Assembly: GCF_003002815.1 (NCBI RefSeq)
Contig: NZ_PVTF01000005.1
Location: 186,001 to 250,000, forward strand
DNA length: 64,000 nt
Direction: 5' to 3'
From: Umezawaea tangerina
GTDB taxonomy: Bacteria > Actinomycetota > Actinomycetes > Mycobacteriales > Pseudonocardiaceae
Part shown: positions 1 through 8,591 of the stretch, piece by piece
Position numbering within the stretch: position 1 is the first letter of the stretch
How the letters are laid out: every line of letters begins with the position of its first letter
Translations under genes and position numbers: made by a program
The notes under the pieces: model-generated
The model's database searches: none
What the model was told of the DNA's origin: nothing
What the model saw: only the letters and a program-made list of their open reading frames with translations

Positions 1-116
1 GCGTCACCGACGATGTCCCGCAACGGTTCGAGCTCGCGGTAGCTCGCGTCTCCCGGCTCGATCGTCCTCAGGCGGACGATGTTCTCCCGCAGCCATCCGG
101 TGATGTCGATGTCCAT
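1..116 (-). CDS. Erythromycin esterase-like protein (N-terminal fragment, runs off left edge)
   Basis: A minus-strand reading frame starts at the ATG at 116 and is open to the window edge, giving 38 residues. The visible part has a helix (WLRENIVRLRTIEP) and then ELEPLRDIVGDA, which resembles the start of erythromycin-esterase-family proteins, where a pl.D.iVGDA segment precedes the catalytic GEatHG motif. The catalytic part lies outside the window, so the call rests on this short match. The next gene, on the same strand, ends 55 bases upstream. Confidence 0.4.
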   Translation of the reverse strand, partial: MDIDITGWLRENIVRLRTIEPGDASYRELEPLRDIVGD

Positions 117-171
117 TCCCCGACCGTAGAACCTGACGCGACGTCAGGATCAAGCCCGACAACACCCCCGG

Positions 172-735
172 TCACGACACCGTCTCCCCCAACGCCGCCA
201 CCACCAGCCCGTAGGTCTCCTGCACCTCCCCCACCACGCTGCGCACCACCACCGCCCCCGGACGCATGCGCACGACCTCCAGCAGCCTGTCGTACATGCC
301 TTCCAGCACGACCGACCCGCCGTTCACCCCGATCAGTCGGAAGTGGTGGCGGACCCACGGGTCGACGCTGCCCCGAGCCCGGTGGTTGAACCGCTCCACC
401 GCCACCGCCCGGTCGTCCAGCAGGACCACCTCGACGAAGTCCGCCCCGTGCTCGCGCACGAACCCCTCGAACGACTCGACCTCCTCGACCTGCCCGAAGA
501 AGTGGGGCAGCACGACATCCCGCCCACCACGCAGATGAGCCGCCACCATCGCCCGCCCAAGTTCCCACACCACCGGCCACGTGTCGGTCTCCTCGTCCTC
601 CCACCCACCGACCAGCCGATGCAGGCCGTCGATGTCGAGGTGCAGGGCGCCGGGATGCCGATCGACGTAGACCGCCGCCAACGTCGACTTGCCGATGCCG
701 GGCGGGCCGTTCAGGTGGATGAGTCGCGCCACCAT
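172..735 (-). CDS. P-loop kinase-like ATP-binding protein
   Basis: This is a 187-residue cytoplasmic protein. A Walker A motif, GPPGIGKST, lies about ten residues from the start. It is followed by LHLDID, a position where nucleotide and small-molecule kinases often carry a Walker B or substrate acid, and by arginine-rich stretches near residues 120-130 that could form a lid. The size and layout fit the shikimate-kinase/zeta-toxin-like P-loop kinase group, but the substrate is unknown. The frame stays open to an ATG at 786. I prefer the ATG at 735 because the P-loop then sits at the extreme N-terminus, as is usual for the family, and because 786 would run through the inverted-repeat region's border. 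It is divergent from the ATPase gene at 846. Confidence 0.72.
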   Translation of the reverse strand: MVARLIHLNGPPGIGKSTLAAVYVDRHPGALHLDIDGLHRLVGGWEDEETDTWPVVWELGRAMVAAHLRGGRDVVLPHFFGQVEEVESFEGFVREHGADFVEVVLLDDRAVAVERFNHRARGSVDPWVRHHFRLIGVNGGSVVLEGMYDRLLEVVRMRPGAVVVRSVVGEVQETYGLVVAALGETVS

Positions 736-799
736 GTCCACCTTATCGACAAGATCCACCCACCGCCCCCACGATTCCGCTGTCAATGACGATGGCCCG

Positions 800-836
800 C
801 ATCTATGTAGATGCAGTCTACGTAGATGGCATCTAC
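800..836. promoter_or_regulatory. Three stacked inverted repeats in a divergent promoter (operator candidate)
   Basis: Three overlapping dyads are packed into 37 bases: CATCTA-TG-TAGATG (800-813), TCTACGTAGA (817-826) and GTAGATG-G-CATCTAC (822-836). They end 9 bases before the ATG at 846 of the ATPase gene and lie upstream of the divergent kinase gene. All share the half-site CATCTAC. The arrangement suggests cooperative binding of a dimeric regulator, perhaps autoregulation; the binding protein is not identified. Confidence 0.5.
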
Positions 837-845
837 ACTGCTGCC

Positions 846-2294
846 ATGTCGTTTTTCGTGGGCAGGCACACTGAGCTCCGCTTGTTGCACAAGCGACTCG
901 ATCGGGTCATCGCGTCGCGGACCGGCTCGGCGATCGCCATTCGCGGCCGACGCCAAGTGGGCAAGTCGCGGCTGGTGCAGGAGTTCTGCGATCTGGCCGA
1001 CATCCCCTATCTGTACTTCGCCGCCACCAAGGGCGCGTCAGCGGTCGAGTCGGTCACCGCCTTGCTAGCCGAACTCGCCGACTCGTCCCTCGCGGCGGCC
1101 GGGCGCGCGTTGCCACCTGTTGGGGTCACCGGTGGATGGCCTGACGCGTTCCGCGTCCTGGACTCGACGCTGCCGGAGACACCGTCGATCGTGGTGCTCG
1201 ACGAAGTGCCCTGGCTGGCCGAGCAGGACAGAGTCTTCGACGGCGCGTTGCAGACCGCGTGGGACCGGCTGTGGTCACAACGCCCGGTGCTGCTGGTGCT
1301 GCTGGGCAGCGACCTGCACATGATGGAACGCCTCACCGCCTACGACCGCCCCTTCTACGGCCGCGCGGACAACCTCGTGCTCGGACCGCTCAACCCCGCG
1401 GAGACGGGGCGTGCTCTTGGCCTGGACGGGGCGGACGCGATCGATGCGCACCTGGTCACCGGCGGACTGCCCGGCATCCTCCGCAGTTGGCCCTCTGGCA
1501 TGCCCCCGGCCGAGTTCTTGCGCCGCGAGTGCGAAGACCCCGCCGCACCGTTGTTCGGCGTGCCCGAATCCTCGATGTTGGCGGAGTTCCCCGACCCCGA
1601 CCAGGCCCACCGCGTCGTGGAGTCGATCGGCGGGGACAACCGCACGCACGCCAACATCGCCGCCACCGCCGGAAGCACCCAGGGGAAAATCCCCTCTGGG
1701 ACGCTGTCACCGCTGCTGCGCCGGCTCACCGAGGAGAAGCGGGTCCTCGCAGTGGACCACCCGCTGTCGACCACGCCGGGCAAGCCGGGGCTCTACCGGG
1801 TCGCCGACAGCAACCTGCGCTTCTACCTGCCCATCGGACGCTCCATCCAGGACCAGGCCCGCCGCGGACGTCCCCACATCGGCGCACGCGTGCTGGACCG
1901 GCAGTGGACCAGTTGGCGTGGTCGCGCCGTCGAACCGCTCATCCGCGAGGCCCTGGAACTCGCCGGACAGGCAGGCGATCTGCCCTGGCCCGACACCGGT
2001 TCGGTGGGCGGCTGGTGGAACCGGCAGCACAACCCCGAGGTCGACCTCGTCGGAGCCGACCGCTCCCCCGTCGCCACCCGGATCGACTTCGCCGGGTCGA
2101 TCAAGTGGATCACCAGCCGCTTCGACCGCCACGACCTCGAAGCACTGCGACACGCGGCCGGCCACGTCCCGGGTTACGACGACCGGCGCTCCGGACTGGT
2201 CGTGGTGTCCCTGTCGGGCGCGGACATCAGCGTCGATGACGTGGACCTGGTGTGGGGACCGGACGACATCATGGGTTGCTGGACGGCCGGCTGA
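846..2294 (+). CDS. Archaeal-type AAA ATPase with DUF234-like C-terminus
   Basis: This 482-residue protein starts FFVGR, the standard opening of the Arch_ATPase family. It has a Walker A motif, GRRQVGKS, about 35 residues in, a Walker B strand IVVLDE near residue 120, and a C-terminal winged-helix plus DUF234-like region with a nuclease-like EVDLVG motif near residue 400. Family members are stand-alone ATPases of unclear role, often in defence- or transfer-associated islands. The frame is open upstream to an ATG at 786, but that would put a periodic IYVDAVYVDGIY peptide, encoded by the inverted repeats, ahead of the conserved start. I therefore chose 846. The gene is probably monocistronic. 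Confidence 0.8.
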   Translation: MSFFVGRHTELRLLHKRLDRVIASRTGSAIAIRGRRQVGKSRLVQEFCDLADIPYLYFAATKGASAVESVTALLAELADSSLAAAGRALPPVGVTGGWPDAFRVLDSTLPETPSIVVLDEVPWLAEQDRVFDGALQTAWDRLWSQRPVLLVLLGSDLHMMERLTAYDRPFYGRADNLVLGPLNPAETGRALGLDGADAIDAHLVTGGLPGILRSWPSGMPPAEFLRRECEDPAAPLFGVPESSMLAEFPDPDQAHRVVESIGGDNRTHANIAATAGSTQGKIPSGTLSPLLRRLTEEKRVLAVDHPLSTTPGKPGLYRVADSNLRFYLPIGRSIQDQARRGRPHIGARVLDRQWTSWRGRAVEPLIREALELAGQAGDLPWPDTGSVGGWWNRQHNPEVDLVGADRSPVATRIDFAGSIKWITSRFDRHDLEALRHAAGHVPGYDDRRSGLVVVSLSGADISVDDVDLVWGPDDIMGCWTAG

Positions 2295-2395
2295 GCGGCA
2301 CGCGTCGTCCAAGTTGGACCGTCTGGGTGATCAGGACGGAGAGCGGCCCGGTCAACCCCCACAGCGCGTGGTCCACCGGATGTCGGGGTCGAGGT

Positions 2396-2433
2396 GGCAC
2401 AGTGGCGGGGTGATGGGCTCGGCACAGTGGCGG
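2396..2433. repeat. 13-bp direct repeat upstream of the DUF1801 gene
   Basis: GGCACAGTGGCGG occurs at 2396-2408 and again at 2421-2433, 25 bp apart, ending 6 bases before the GTG at 2440. It may be a regulatory direct repeat or a small local duplication. The rest of the 2295-2440 gap shows nothing recognisable. Confidence 0.5.
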
Positions 2434-2439
2434 TGAGGT

Positions 2440-2862
2440 GTGAACGTGGCGGACGGCAAGAACAAGACGACGGCGACCGAGGGTGATGTGACGGCGTTCG
2501 TCGACGCGGTGGTCGACGAGCAGCGGCGGTCGGACGCGAGGTTGCTCGTGGGGCTCATGGGGGAGGTGACCGGGCTGCCCGCTGTGCTGTGGGGCAGTGC
2601 GATCATCGGGTTCGGGTCGCGGCACTACCGCTACCCCTCCGGCCGTGAAGGGGACACGGTGATGGTCGGTTTCTCGCCGCGCAAGGCCGAGACGGTGTTG
2701 TACCTGAGCGGTGGTCTGGACGAGTACGACGATCTCCTGCCCCGGCTCGGGAAGCACAAGGTCGGCAAGAGCTGCCTCTACCTCAAGCGGGTGGACCAGG
2801 CAGACACGGCCGCGTTGCGCGAGATCATCGCCAGGTCCTACCGGATGGCGGCCGAGGCCTGA
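2440..2862 (+). CDS. DUF1801 (YdhG-like) domain protein
   Basis: This 140-residue protein matches DUF1801 through most of its length. It has the family's GFGS.HYRYPSGREGD segment near residues 58-75, GFSPRKAE near 79-86, and the LGKHKVGKSCLYLKRV signature near 105-120. The family adopts a fold related to the cystathionine/YdhG group and has no assigned reaction; it is common as a single gene in actinomycetes. The start is GTG at 2440; another GTG at 2446 is possible and has better spacing to the GGTGAGG upstream. The protein is cytoplasmic with no signal peptide. Nothing in the neighbours indicates its role. Confidence 0.8.
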   Translation: MNVADGKNKTTATEGDVTAFVDAVVDEQRRSDARLLVGLMGEVTGLPAVLWGSAIIGFGSRHYRYPSGREGDTVMVGFSPRKAETVLYLSGGLDEYDDLLPRLGKHKVGKSCLYLKRVDQADTAALREIIARSYRMAAEA

Positions 2863-3027
2863 CCGGTCGACAGCCGGTGATGGAATCGCGCCACCGTAAG
2901 CATTCGGCGGATCGCCGACCACCTGGAACGCACAAATCCGAGTCTGGGCGGTGAAAAGCGCGTGCGCCGGGCTAAGCTCGAACTCTCCGGCAGTTGCGGT
3001 CAGCGCGGATCCGAGGGAGCTACCGAA

Positions 3028-3768
3028 GTGGTCGAGACGCACGACATCGCCCGCCCGCCAGCCGAGCTCAGCGCGGCCCTCGCGGCCATCGGCAGCGCGA
3101 CGGCCAGCGCCGAGCTCAGTCGCATGGGCATCCGCAGCGCGTTCATCCGCGGCCCGGTGTCGGTGACGCCGGGCGTGCGCGTGGCGGGACCGGCTCTGAC
3201 GTTGCAGTTCCTGCCGAAACGGGAGGACCTCTACCCCGTCGACGAGTACGCCGAGCCGGAGAAGCAGTTGCACCGGCACGTGATGTACCACGCCCAGCCC
3301 GGTGACATGATCGTCGTGGACGCGCGCGGTGACATGGGCAGCGGTGTGTTCGGCGAGATGATGCTGACCTACTTCAAGGGTCGCGGTGGTGCGGGCGTGG
3401 TGGTCGACGGGTGCCTGCGCGACATCGGCGAGGCCAAGAAGCTCGGTCTCGGGCTGTGGATCCGCGGTGCCACACCGAACTTCCACGCCCAGACCGACAT
3501 CGTCCCGGTCGCCGTCAACGTGCCGGTGGCGTGCGGTGGCACGCTCGTCGAGCCGGGCGACATCGTCGTCGCCGACGACGACGGGGCCGTGGTGGTGCCG
3601 GTCAAGCTCGCGCCCGCACTGGTGGCCGTCGCCCAGGAACACGCGGAATGGGAGGAGTTCTCCCGGATCCGGCTGGCCGAGGGCGGCGACATGCGGTTGT
3701 ACTACCCGTTGTCGGACGAGGCCCGGCCCGAGTACGAGCGGTGGCGCGCCGAGCGCGGCCCGGCCTGA
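3028..3768 (+). CDS. RraA-family lyase (HMG/oxaloacetate-type aldolase-decarboxylase)
   Basis: This 246-residue protein is of the RraA/dimethylmenaquinone-methyltransferase-like fold. It shows the family's GDMGSGVFGEMM segment and the GVVVDGCLRDI motif, whose Arg and Asp bind substrate and divalent metal in 4-hydroxy-4-methyl-2-oxoglutarate aldolases. A long C-terminal helix follows, as in the lyases. The frame is open further upstream, but GTG at 3028 follows GAGGGAG by 8 bases and gives a family-like N-terminus. It faces the sugar-acid dehydratase gene with only 9 bases between the two stops. The context suggests a retro-aldol or decarboxylation step on a 2-keto acid made by the dehydratases; the substrate is unknown. 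Confidence 0.78.
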   Translation: MVETHDIARPPAELSAALAAIGSATASAELSRMGIRSAFIRGPVSVTPGVRVAGPALTLQFLPKREDLYPVDEYAEPEKQLHRHVMYHAQPGDMIVVDARGDMGSGVFGEMMLTYFKGRGGAGVVVDGCLRDIGEAKKLGLGLWIRGATPNFHAQTDIVPVAVNVPVACGGTLVEPGDIVVADDDGAVVVPVKLAPALVAVAQEHAEWEEFSRIRLAEGGDMRLYYPLSDEARPEYERWRAERGPA

Positions 3769-3777
3769 CGGGCGTTC

Positions 3778-5064
3778 TCAGCTCCACAGCCGGTCGTGGC
3801 TCGACTCACCGTCCCAGTGCGTCGTCTCGGCGAAGAACACCGGGTCGCGCGGGTCGAGGTGGCGGCTCAGCAGGTCCTCGTCGATGTCTCCGAACCCCAG
3901 CCCCGGCGTGTCCGGAACGGTGATGTGGCCGTCCTGGATCAACGGCCGGGGCAGGTCGGTGACGAGGTCGCTCCAGAACTCCACCTCGGCCGCGTGGTGT
4001 TCGAGCGCGAGGAAGTTCTCCGTGGCGGCGGCCAGGTGCACGCACGCCATCGTCGCGATCGGCGACGCCGCCAGGTGCAGCGCCATCGCGACCCCGCGCT
4101 CCTGCGCGTAGTCGCCGAGCCGCTTGGTCTCCGCGATCCCGCCCGCCGTCGCCGGGTCGGGGTGCACGACGCGGATGGCGCCCGCGTCGAGCAGCGGCCG
4201 GAAGCCGTCGAGCAGGTAGATGTCCTCCCCCGTGCACGTCGGGACGGTGACGGCGGCGGTGAGCTGCCGCCACTGGTCGGTCAGCTGCCACGGGATCAGG
4301 TCCTCGATCCACGCCAGGGTGAACGGCTCCAGCGCACGGCCGATCCGGATGCAGGAGTCCAGGGCGATGTGGCCGAAGTGGTCGGCGGCGAGCGCGATGT
4401 CGTAGCCGACGACCGAGCGGACGGTGTCCACGTAGGACGCCAGGTGGTCGACGCCCTTCGCGGTGACCTGGATCCCGGTGAACGGGTGCATCGTCGTCCG
4501 GTCCGCGCGGGCGCCCGGCGGCGCGATCAGCGCCCCCGGCACGTCCCACAGCAGGTCGATGCCCACGTCCATCTTCAGCATCGTGAACCCGCGCTGCTTG
4601 CGCTCCAGCAGCCGGGCGCCCATCGCTTCCGGGTCCGGCAGCGACGGGGTGTCCGCGTAGCAGCGGATCTCGTCGCGGAACCGGCCCCCGACCAGCGCGT
4701 ACGCGGGCACCCCGTACGCCTTGCCCGCCAGGTCCATCAGCGCCATCTCGACGCCGGAGACCCCACCGCCCTGGCGCCCGTGGAACCCGAACTGCTTGAT
4801 CTTGCGGAAGATCTTGTCGACGTTGCAGGGGTTCTCGCCGACGAGCCTGCTCTTGAGCACCAGCGCGTAGGTGGCGCTGGCCTGGTCGCGCACCTCCCCG
4901 TACCCGACCAGGCCCTGGTTGGTGTCGATCCTGATGATCGACGACCGGAACGGCACGCCGGTCACGTTGGCCACCCGCAGGTCGGTGATGCGCAGGTCGC
5001 TCGGCCGGGACGCGGTCGGGACGTGCTCCTCGGTGACCGTCGGGGTCTCGCTGTGCACGCTCAT
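3778..5064 (-). CDS. Enolase-superfamily sugar-acid dehydratase (mandelate racemase/MLE group)
   Basis: This 428-residue protein has the two-domain enolase-superfamily layout. The capping domain is residues 1-140. In the barrel, Lys164 sits in a KMD motif, the metal ligands are probably Asp228, Glu254 (WIED) and Glu280 (CTGED), and His330 (ALHLA) is a candidate general base. Such enzymes remove a proton alpha to a carboxylate and usually dehydrate aldonates or aldarates to 2-keto-3-deoxy acids. The ATG at 5064 overlaps the permease stop by four bases (ATGA), so translation is coupled and this is the last gene of the transport operon. The divergent gene at 10607 encodes a second, distinct member. 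The exact substrate cannot be read from the sequence. Confidence 0.85.
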   Translation of the reverse strand: MSVHSETPTVTEEHVPTASRPSDLRITDLRVANVTGVPFRSSIIRIDTNQGLVGYGEVRDQASATYALVLKSRLVGENPCNVDKIFRKIKQFGFHGRQGGGVSGVEMALMDLAGKAYGVPAYALVGGRFRDEIRCYADTPSLPDPEAMGARLLERKQRGFTMLKMDVGIDLLWDVPGALIAPPGARADRTTMHPFTGIQVTAKGVDHLASYVDTVRSVVGYDIALAADHFGHIALDSCIRIGRALEPFTLAWIEDLIPWQLTDQWRQLTAAVTVPTCTGEDIYLLDGFRPLLDAGAIRVVHPDPATAGGIAETKRLGDYAQERGVAMALHLAASPIATMACVHLAAATENFLALEHHAAEVEFWSDLVTDLPRPLIQDGHITVPDTPGLGFGDIDEDLLSRHLDPRDPVFFAETTHWDGESSHDRLWS

Positions 5065-7073
5065 CCCTTCACGGCCCCCGCGGTGAGGCCCTCCGTCAGG
5101 AACCTTTGCCCGAAGCCGTACATGAGCACGACCGGGATGCTGATCAGCAGCGAGGCCGCGGCCAGCTGGCCCTGCGGCACGACGTCGCCGAAGATCATCG
5201 ACTGCATGCCGACGGGCAGCGTCTTGTAGTCGTCCTTGGTGATGAACACGAAGGCGAACAGGAACTCGTTCCACGCGTTGGTGAGCGTGAACAGCGCGAC
5301 CGCGAGCAGACCGGGTTTGGCCAGCGGCAGCACGATCCGGGTGAACGCCCCGAACCGCGTGCAGCCGTCGACCAGCGCCGCCTCCTCCAGGTCGGCCGGG
5401 ATCGACTTGAAGTAGCCCACGAGCAGCCAGGTCGCGAACGGCAGGGTGAACGTGGGGTAGGCGAGCACGAGCGCCCACAACGAGTCGTTGAGCCCGATGC
5501 CGCTCATCATCTGGTACAGCGGGATGAACAGCAGCGCGCCCGGCATCACGTAGGTGAGCAGGATCATCACCGTGAAGCTCTCCGAGCCCCGGAACCTCAG
5601 CCGTGCCAACGCGTAGCCCGCCAGCGCCGCGCAGACCAGCGCGATCGCGGTGGACGCCACCGACACCAGGATCGTGTTGACGTACCAGGTCCCGAACGCC
5701 TTGCCCGTGAACAGGTTGGTGAACTGCTCGGTGCTCCACGGGGTCGGCCAGAGGTCGTTGGTGCGCGCGACGATCTGGTCGTCGGACTTGAAGGCGGTGA
5801 TCGTCATCCAGTAGAGCGGGGCGAGCACGAAGGCCAGCAGGCCCACGAGCGCGATCCCGCTGCCGGTGCCGCTGACCAGGCGCGCCGCCAGCTGGTTGCC
5901 CCGCGCGGCGAGCGCGGAGACCACCCGTCCGACGGCGGCCGCGAGCACCACGAACACGCCCAGCACGAGCGCGGCCTTCCACACGATGTGCGGCGACGCC
6001 CAGACCAGGACGAGCGCCGAGGCCACGACGATCACCCAGGGCAGCGCCGTGCGCTGGGCGGGGGTCAGCCGCCTGCGGCCCATGTCGGCCGCCCCCGGCT
6101 GGTCGCCGCGGCGCATCATCCGCACGAGGATCACCACGAGGATGGCGATGACCGGCAGCATCACCAGGGTGACCGCGGCGCCCGCGCCCGCTTGGAGCTG
6201 CTGGATGGCCTTGGAGTAGGCCACCATCACGTACGGGGCGGTGGCGTCCCCCGGTCCGCCCTGGGTCATCAGCCAGATCAGGTCGAAGTTGTTGAACGTC
6301 CAGATGGACGACAGCAGCACCGTCACGATCATGATGTTGCGCAGGCCGGGCAGCGTGATGTGCAGGAAGCGCTGCCACGGCGAGGCGCCGTCCATGATCG
6401 CCGCCTCGTAGAGGCCGCCGTCGATGGCCTTGAGCCCGGCGAGGAACGTCACCGTGAAGAACGGGATGCCCTTCCACACGTTGACCAGGATGACCGCGGG
6501 CATCGCGAGCTCGGGATCGGACAGCCACTCCGCGGGCCAGGAGTCGACGAGCCCGATCGTGGCGAGGAGGGGCCCGATGCCGGAGTCGGTGAGCAGGACG
6601 TTGACGCTGCCGAAGATCGGGTCGAACAGCGACCGCCAGGTGAAGGCCGTCACGACCGTCGGCACCACCCACGGCAGCAGGATCACCCCGGCGATGACCG
6701 CCCGGCCGCGGCGCATGTGGTGCAGCATCATCGCCGCGATGAGGCCGAGGGTCACCTTGAAGATCTCGGCATAGGCGGTGAAGACGAACGAGTTGAGCAC
6801 GCCCTTGTGGAACAGGGCGTCGTGGACGAGTGCGGCGTAGTTGTCCAGCCCGACGAAGACCGTCTCCGCGCCGTGGCGTTCGGTGGTGCTGGTGACGACC
6901 GAGCTGACGATCGGGAACAGGATCAGGCCGGCGACCAGCAGCAGCGTCGGCCCGATGAACACCGCGGCGAGGCGCCAGTCGCGTCCGAGCAGCCGCTGCG
7001 ACGCGGGGCGCGAGGAAGGCGCGCGCGGCGCCGGGCGGACCGGCGCCGGGCGCGGCGGACGCAGGACGGTCAC
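5061..7073 (-). CDS. Fused carbohydrate ABC transporter permease (MalF-MalG type in one chain)
   Basis: This 670-residue membrane protein contains two complete binding-protein-dependent permease domains. The first has its EAA loop near residues 223-245 (EAAIMDGASPWQRF). The second has its loop near 564-586 (EAALVDGCTRFGAF). In most sugar importers these are separate UgpA/MalF and UgpE/MalG subunits of about 300 residues. Between them lies a linker (about 325-410) with two extra hydrophobic segments. The start is GTG at 7073, overlapping the binding-protein stop (GTGA). No ATPase gene is nearby, so a shared MsmK-type ATPase elsewhere probably energises it. It most likely imports the sugar acid or a precursor used by the dehydratases. 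Confidence 0.9.
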   Translation of the reverse strand: MTVLRPPRPAPVRPAPRAPSSRPASQRLLGRDWRLAAVFIGPTLLLVAGLILFPIVSSVVTSTTERHGAETVFVGLDNYAALVHDALFHKGVLNSFVFTAYAEIFKVTLGLIAAMMLHHMRRGRAVIAGVILLPWVVPTVVTAFTWRSLFDPIFGSVNVLLTDSGIGPLLATIGLVDSWPAEWLSDPELAMPAVILVNVWKGIPFFTVTFLAGLKAIDGGLYEAAIMDGASPWQRFLHITLPGLRNIMIVTVLLSSIWTFNNFDLIWLMTQGGPGDATAPYVMVAYSKAIQQLQAGAGAAVTLVMLPVIAILVVILVRMMRRGDQPGAADMGRRRLTPAQRTALPWVIVVASALVLVWASPHIVWKAALVLGVFVVLAAAVGRVVSALAARGNQLAARLVSGTGSGIALVGLLAFVLAPLYWMTITAFKSDDQIVARTNDLWPTPWSTEQFTNLFTGKAFGTWYVNTILVSVASTAIALVCAALAGYALARLRFRGSESFTVMILLTYVMPGALLFIPLYQMMSGIGLNDSLWALVLAYPTFTLPFATWLLVGYFKSIPADLEEAALVDGCTRFGAFTRIVLPLAKPGLLAVALFTLTNAWNEFLFAFVFITKDDYKTLPVGMQSMIFGDVVPQGQLAAASLLISIPVVLMYGFGQRFLTEGLTAGAVKG

Positions 7074-8494
7074 TGCTTGTACCCCTGCTGCTCGAAGACC
7101 TGGACGATCCGGGCGTGGGCCGCGGCGACGGCCTCGGCGGGCCGGGTGCCCTGGATGACCGACTGCATCATGTCGGTGAGCACGTAGGCGGCGGTGGCGG
7201 CTTGCTCGCCGGGGCTCGGGGCCTGCGGGAACGCGTAGCCGGTCTTGGTGGTCACCGGCAGCGGCGTGCGGGTCTGCTCCCGCAGCGCGGGGAAGGCCGG
7301 GTCACCGCTGGTGTAGTACGGGTCGGAGTCCCACACCTTGTCCCACGAGGGGTTGACCAGGCACGGTGCTCCCTTCGCGACGCCGAGCAGCGCGCTCCCG
7401 CCGACCATGAACTTCGCGACCACCTTGGCCAGGTCTGGGTTCTTGGCCCCCTTGAACACGACGAACGAGTTGGACTCGCCGAACGCGAGCGGCTTGTCGA
7501 GCGCCGGTCCGGTGGCGCCGTTGAACGGGTGCGTGTTGGCGTAGACCGGGTTGTTCTTGGTCTTCGAGTCGGCGTAGACGCTGAACTGGTTGAGCGTGAG
7601 CCCCAGGATCTGGGCCAGCCAGTTCTCGTTGTTGCTGGAGTCGGTCCAGCTCCCGATCCCCGGTGGCAGCATCGGCGCGTACTTCGGGTTCGTGTAGATG
7701 TCGCCGATGAACGTGACGGCGGCGACGGTCTCCGGCGAGTTGAACACCACCTTCGTGCCGGTGTTGTCCGCCATCGCCCCGCCGTAGGTGTTGATGACGT
7801 TGGCGATGAAGCCGTTGGCGTCGCCGGAGCGGTTCACCGTGAGGCCCCAGCCGAAGCGCTTCTTCGCCGGGTCGGAGACCGCCAACGCGTTGTCGCGCAG
7901 CTCCTCCCACGAGTAGTACGGCTTGAGCGGGAGCCCCTTCTCCTGGTACCAGTCCTTGCGCAGGTACATCGCGGACGCGATGAAGTGGTACGGGATCGCG
8001 AACCAGCGCCCGTCGAACACGCAGTAGTTGTTCGCCTCCGTCGCGGGGTCCCCGTAGAGCTTGCGCATCTCCTCGACCACGTCGGTGACGTCGGTGAGGG
8101 CACCGAGGTTGTGCAGCTGGCCGACGAACCGCCGGTCGCTCACGAAGGCGAGGTCGCGGCTGGTGCCCGCCTTCACCTCGGCGTCCATCTTCGCGACCAT
8201 GTCGCCCGCGTCGCCGGAGACCAGGTCGTTGCGGACCGTGGTCCCGGTGGCCTGCGCGAACACCTGCAGCGACGCGTCCAGCGCTTTGTTGGCGGACTCC
8301 GAGTACAGCTTCTGCGAGAGCATCCCCACCGATCCCCCGCGCAGCGAGGCCGCCTGGTCGAGCAGCGCCTGGGGCACCTTGACGTCGACCTGCGGTGTGC
8401 TGGCCGGAGAACCCCCGCACCCGGCGAGACCGAGCACGCCCAGTGCGCTCATCCCGAGGAACGTGCGCCTCGACAGGTCCGTTTTCTGTTCCAT
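7070..8494 (-). CDS. Extracellular solute-binding lipoprotein of the sugar ABC importer
   Basis: This 474-residue protein has an N-terminal twin-arginine motif (SRRTFLG, Arg9-Arg10), a hydrophobic stretch and a lipobox LAGC with Cys26, so it is probably Tat-exported and lipid-anchored. The rest is a family-1-like solute-binding fold with NAYGG-like and WEEL segments typical of carbohydrate-binding proteins. A GAGGAG ribosome site precedes ATG 8494. The gene overlaps the fused permease by four bases. It delivers the ligand to that permease; the ligand is presumably a sugar, sugar acid or oligosaccharide. Confidence 0.9.
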   Translation of the reverse strand: MEQKTDLSRRTFLGMSALGVLGLAGCGGSPASTPQVDVKVPQALLDQAASLRGGSVGMLSQKLYSESANKALDASLQVFAQATGTTVRNDLVSGDAGDMVAKMDAEVKAGTSRDLAFVSDRRFVGQLHNLGALTDVTDVVEEMRKLYGDPATEANNYCVFDGRWFAIPYHFIASAMYLRKDWYQEKGLPLKPYYSWEELRDNALAVSDPAKKRFGWGLTVNRSGDANGFIANVINTYGGAMADNTGTKVVFNSPETVAAVTFIGDIYTNPKYAPMLPPGIGSWTDSSNNENWLAQILGLTLNQFSVYADSKTKNNPVYANTHPFNGATGPALDKPLAFGESNSFVVFKGAKNPDLAKVVAKFMVGGSALLGVAKGAPCLVNPSWDKVWDSDPYYTSGDPAFPALREQTRTPLPVTTKTGYAFPQAPSPGEQAATAAYVLTDMMQSVIQGTRPAEAVAAAHARIVQVFEQQGYKQ

Positions 8495-8506
8495 GACAAC
8501 TCCTCT

Positions 8507-8528
8507 CGCGTCCGGTCGTGCGGACGCG
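8507..8528. promoter_or_regulatory. Inverted repeat in the leader of the solute-binding protein gene
   Basis: CGCGTCCG-N6-CGGACGCG is a perfect 8-bp dyad 13 bases upstream of the ATG at 8494. It could be an operator, an mRNA hairpin tuning binding-protein expression, or a weak terminator after the oxidoreductase gene. The sequence alone does not decide. Confidence 0.3.
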
Positions 8529-8591
8529 TACCGACGGGGCGACGTTGCAACCGGCGGAACAGCGGGAGTGAGGCCCCCGCTGCCGGGTCGT

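Noticed and set aside
5106-7187. Long plus-strand open frame across the transporter genes
   Set aside because: It is a GC-bias shadow: Arg/His/Gln/Gly-rich, no motif, antisense to well-supported ABC genes. The same holds for the plus-strand frames at 3796-5229, 29026-31770 and 31900-35271 and the minus-strand frame at 56707-60522.
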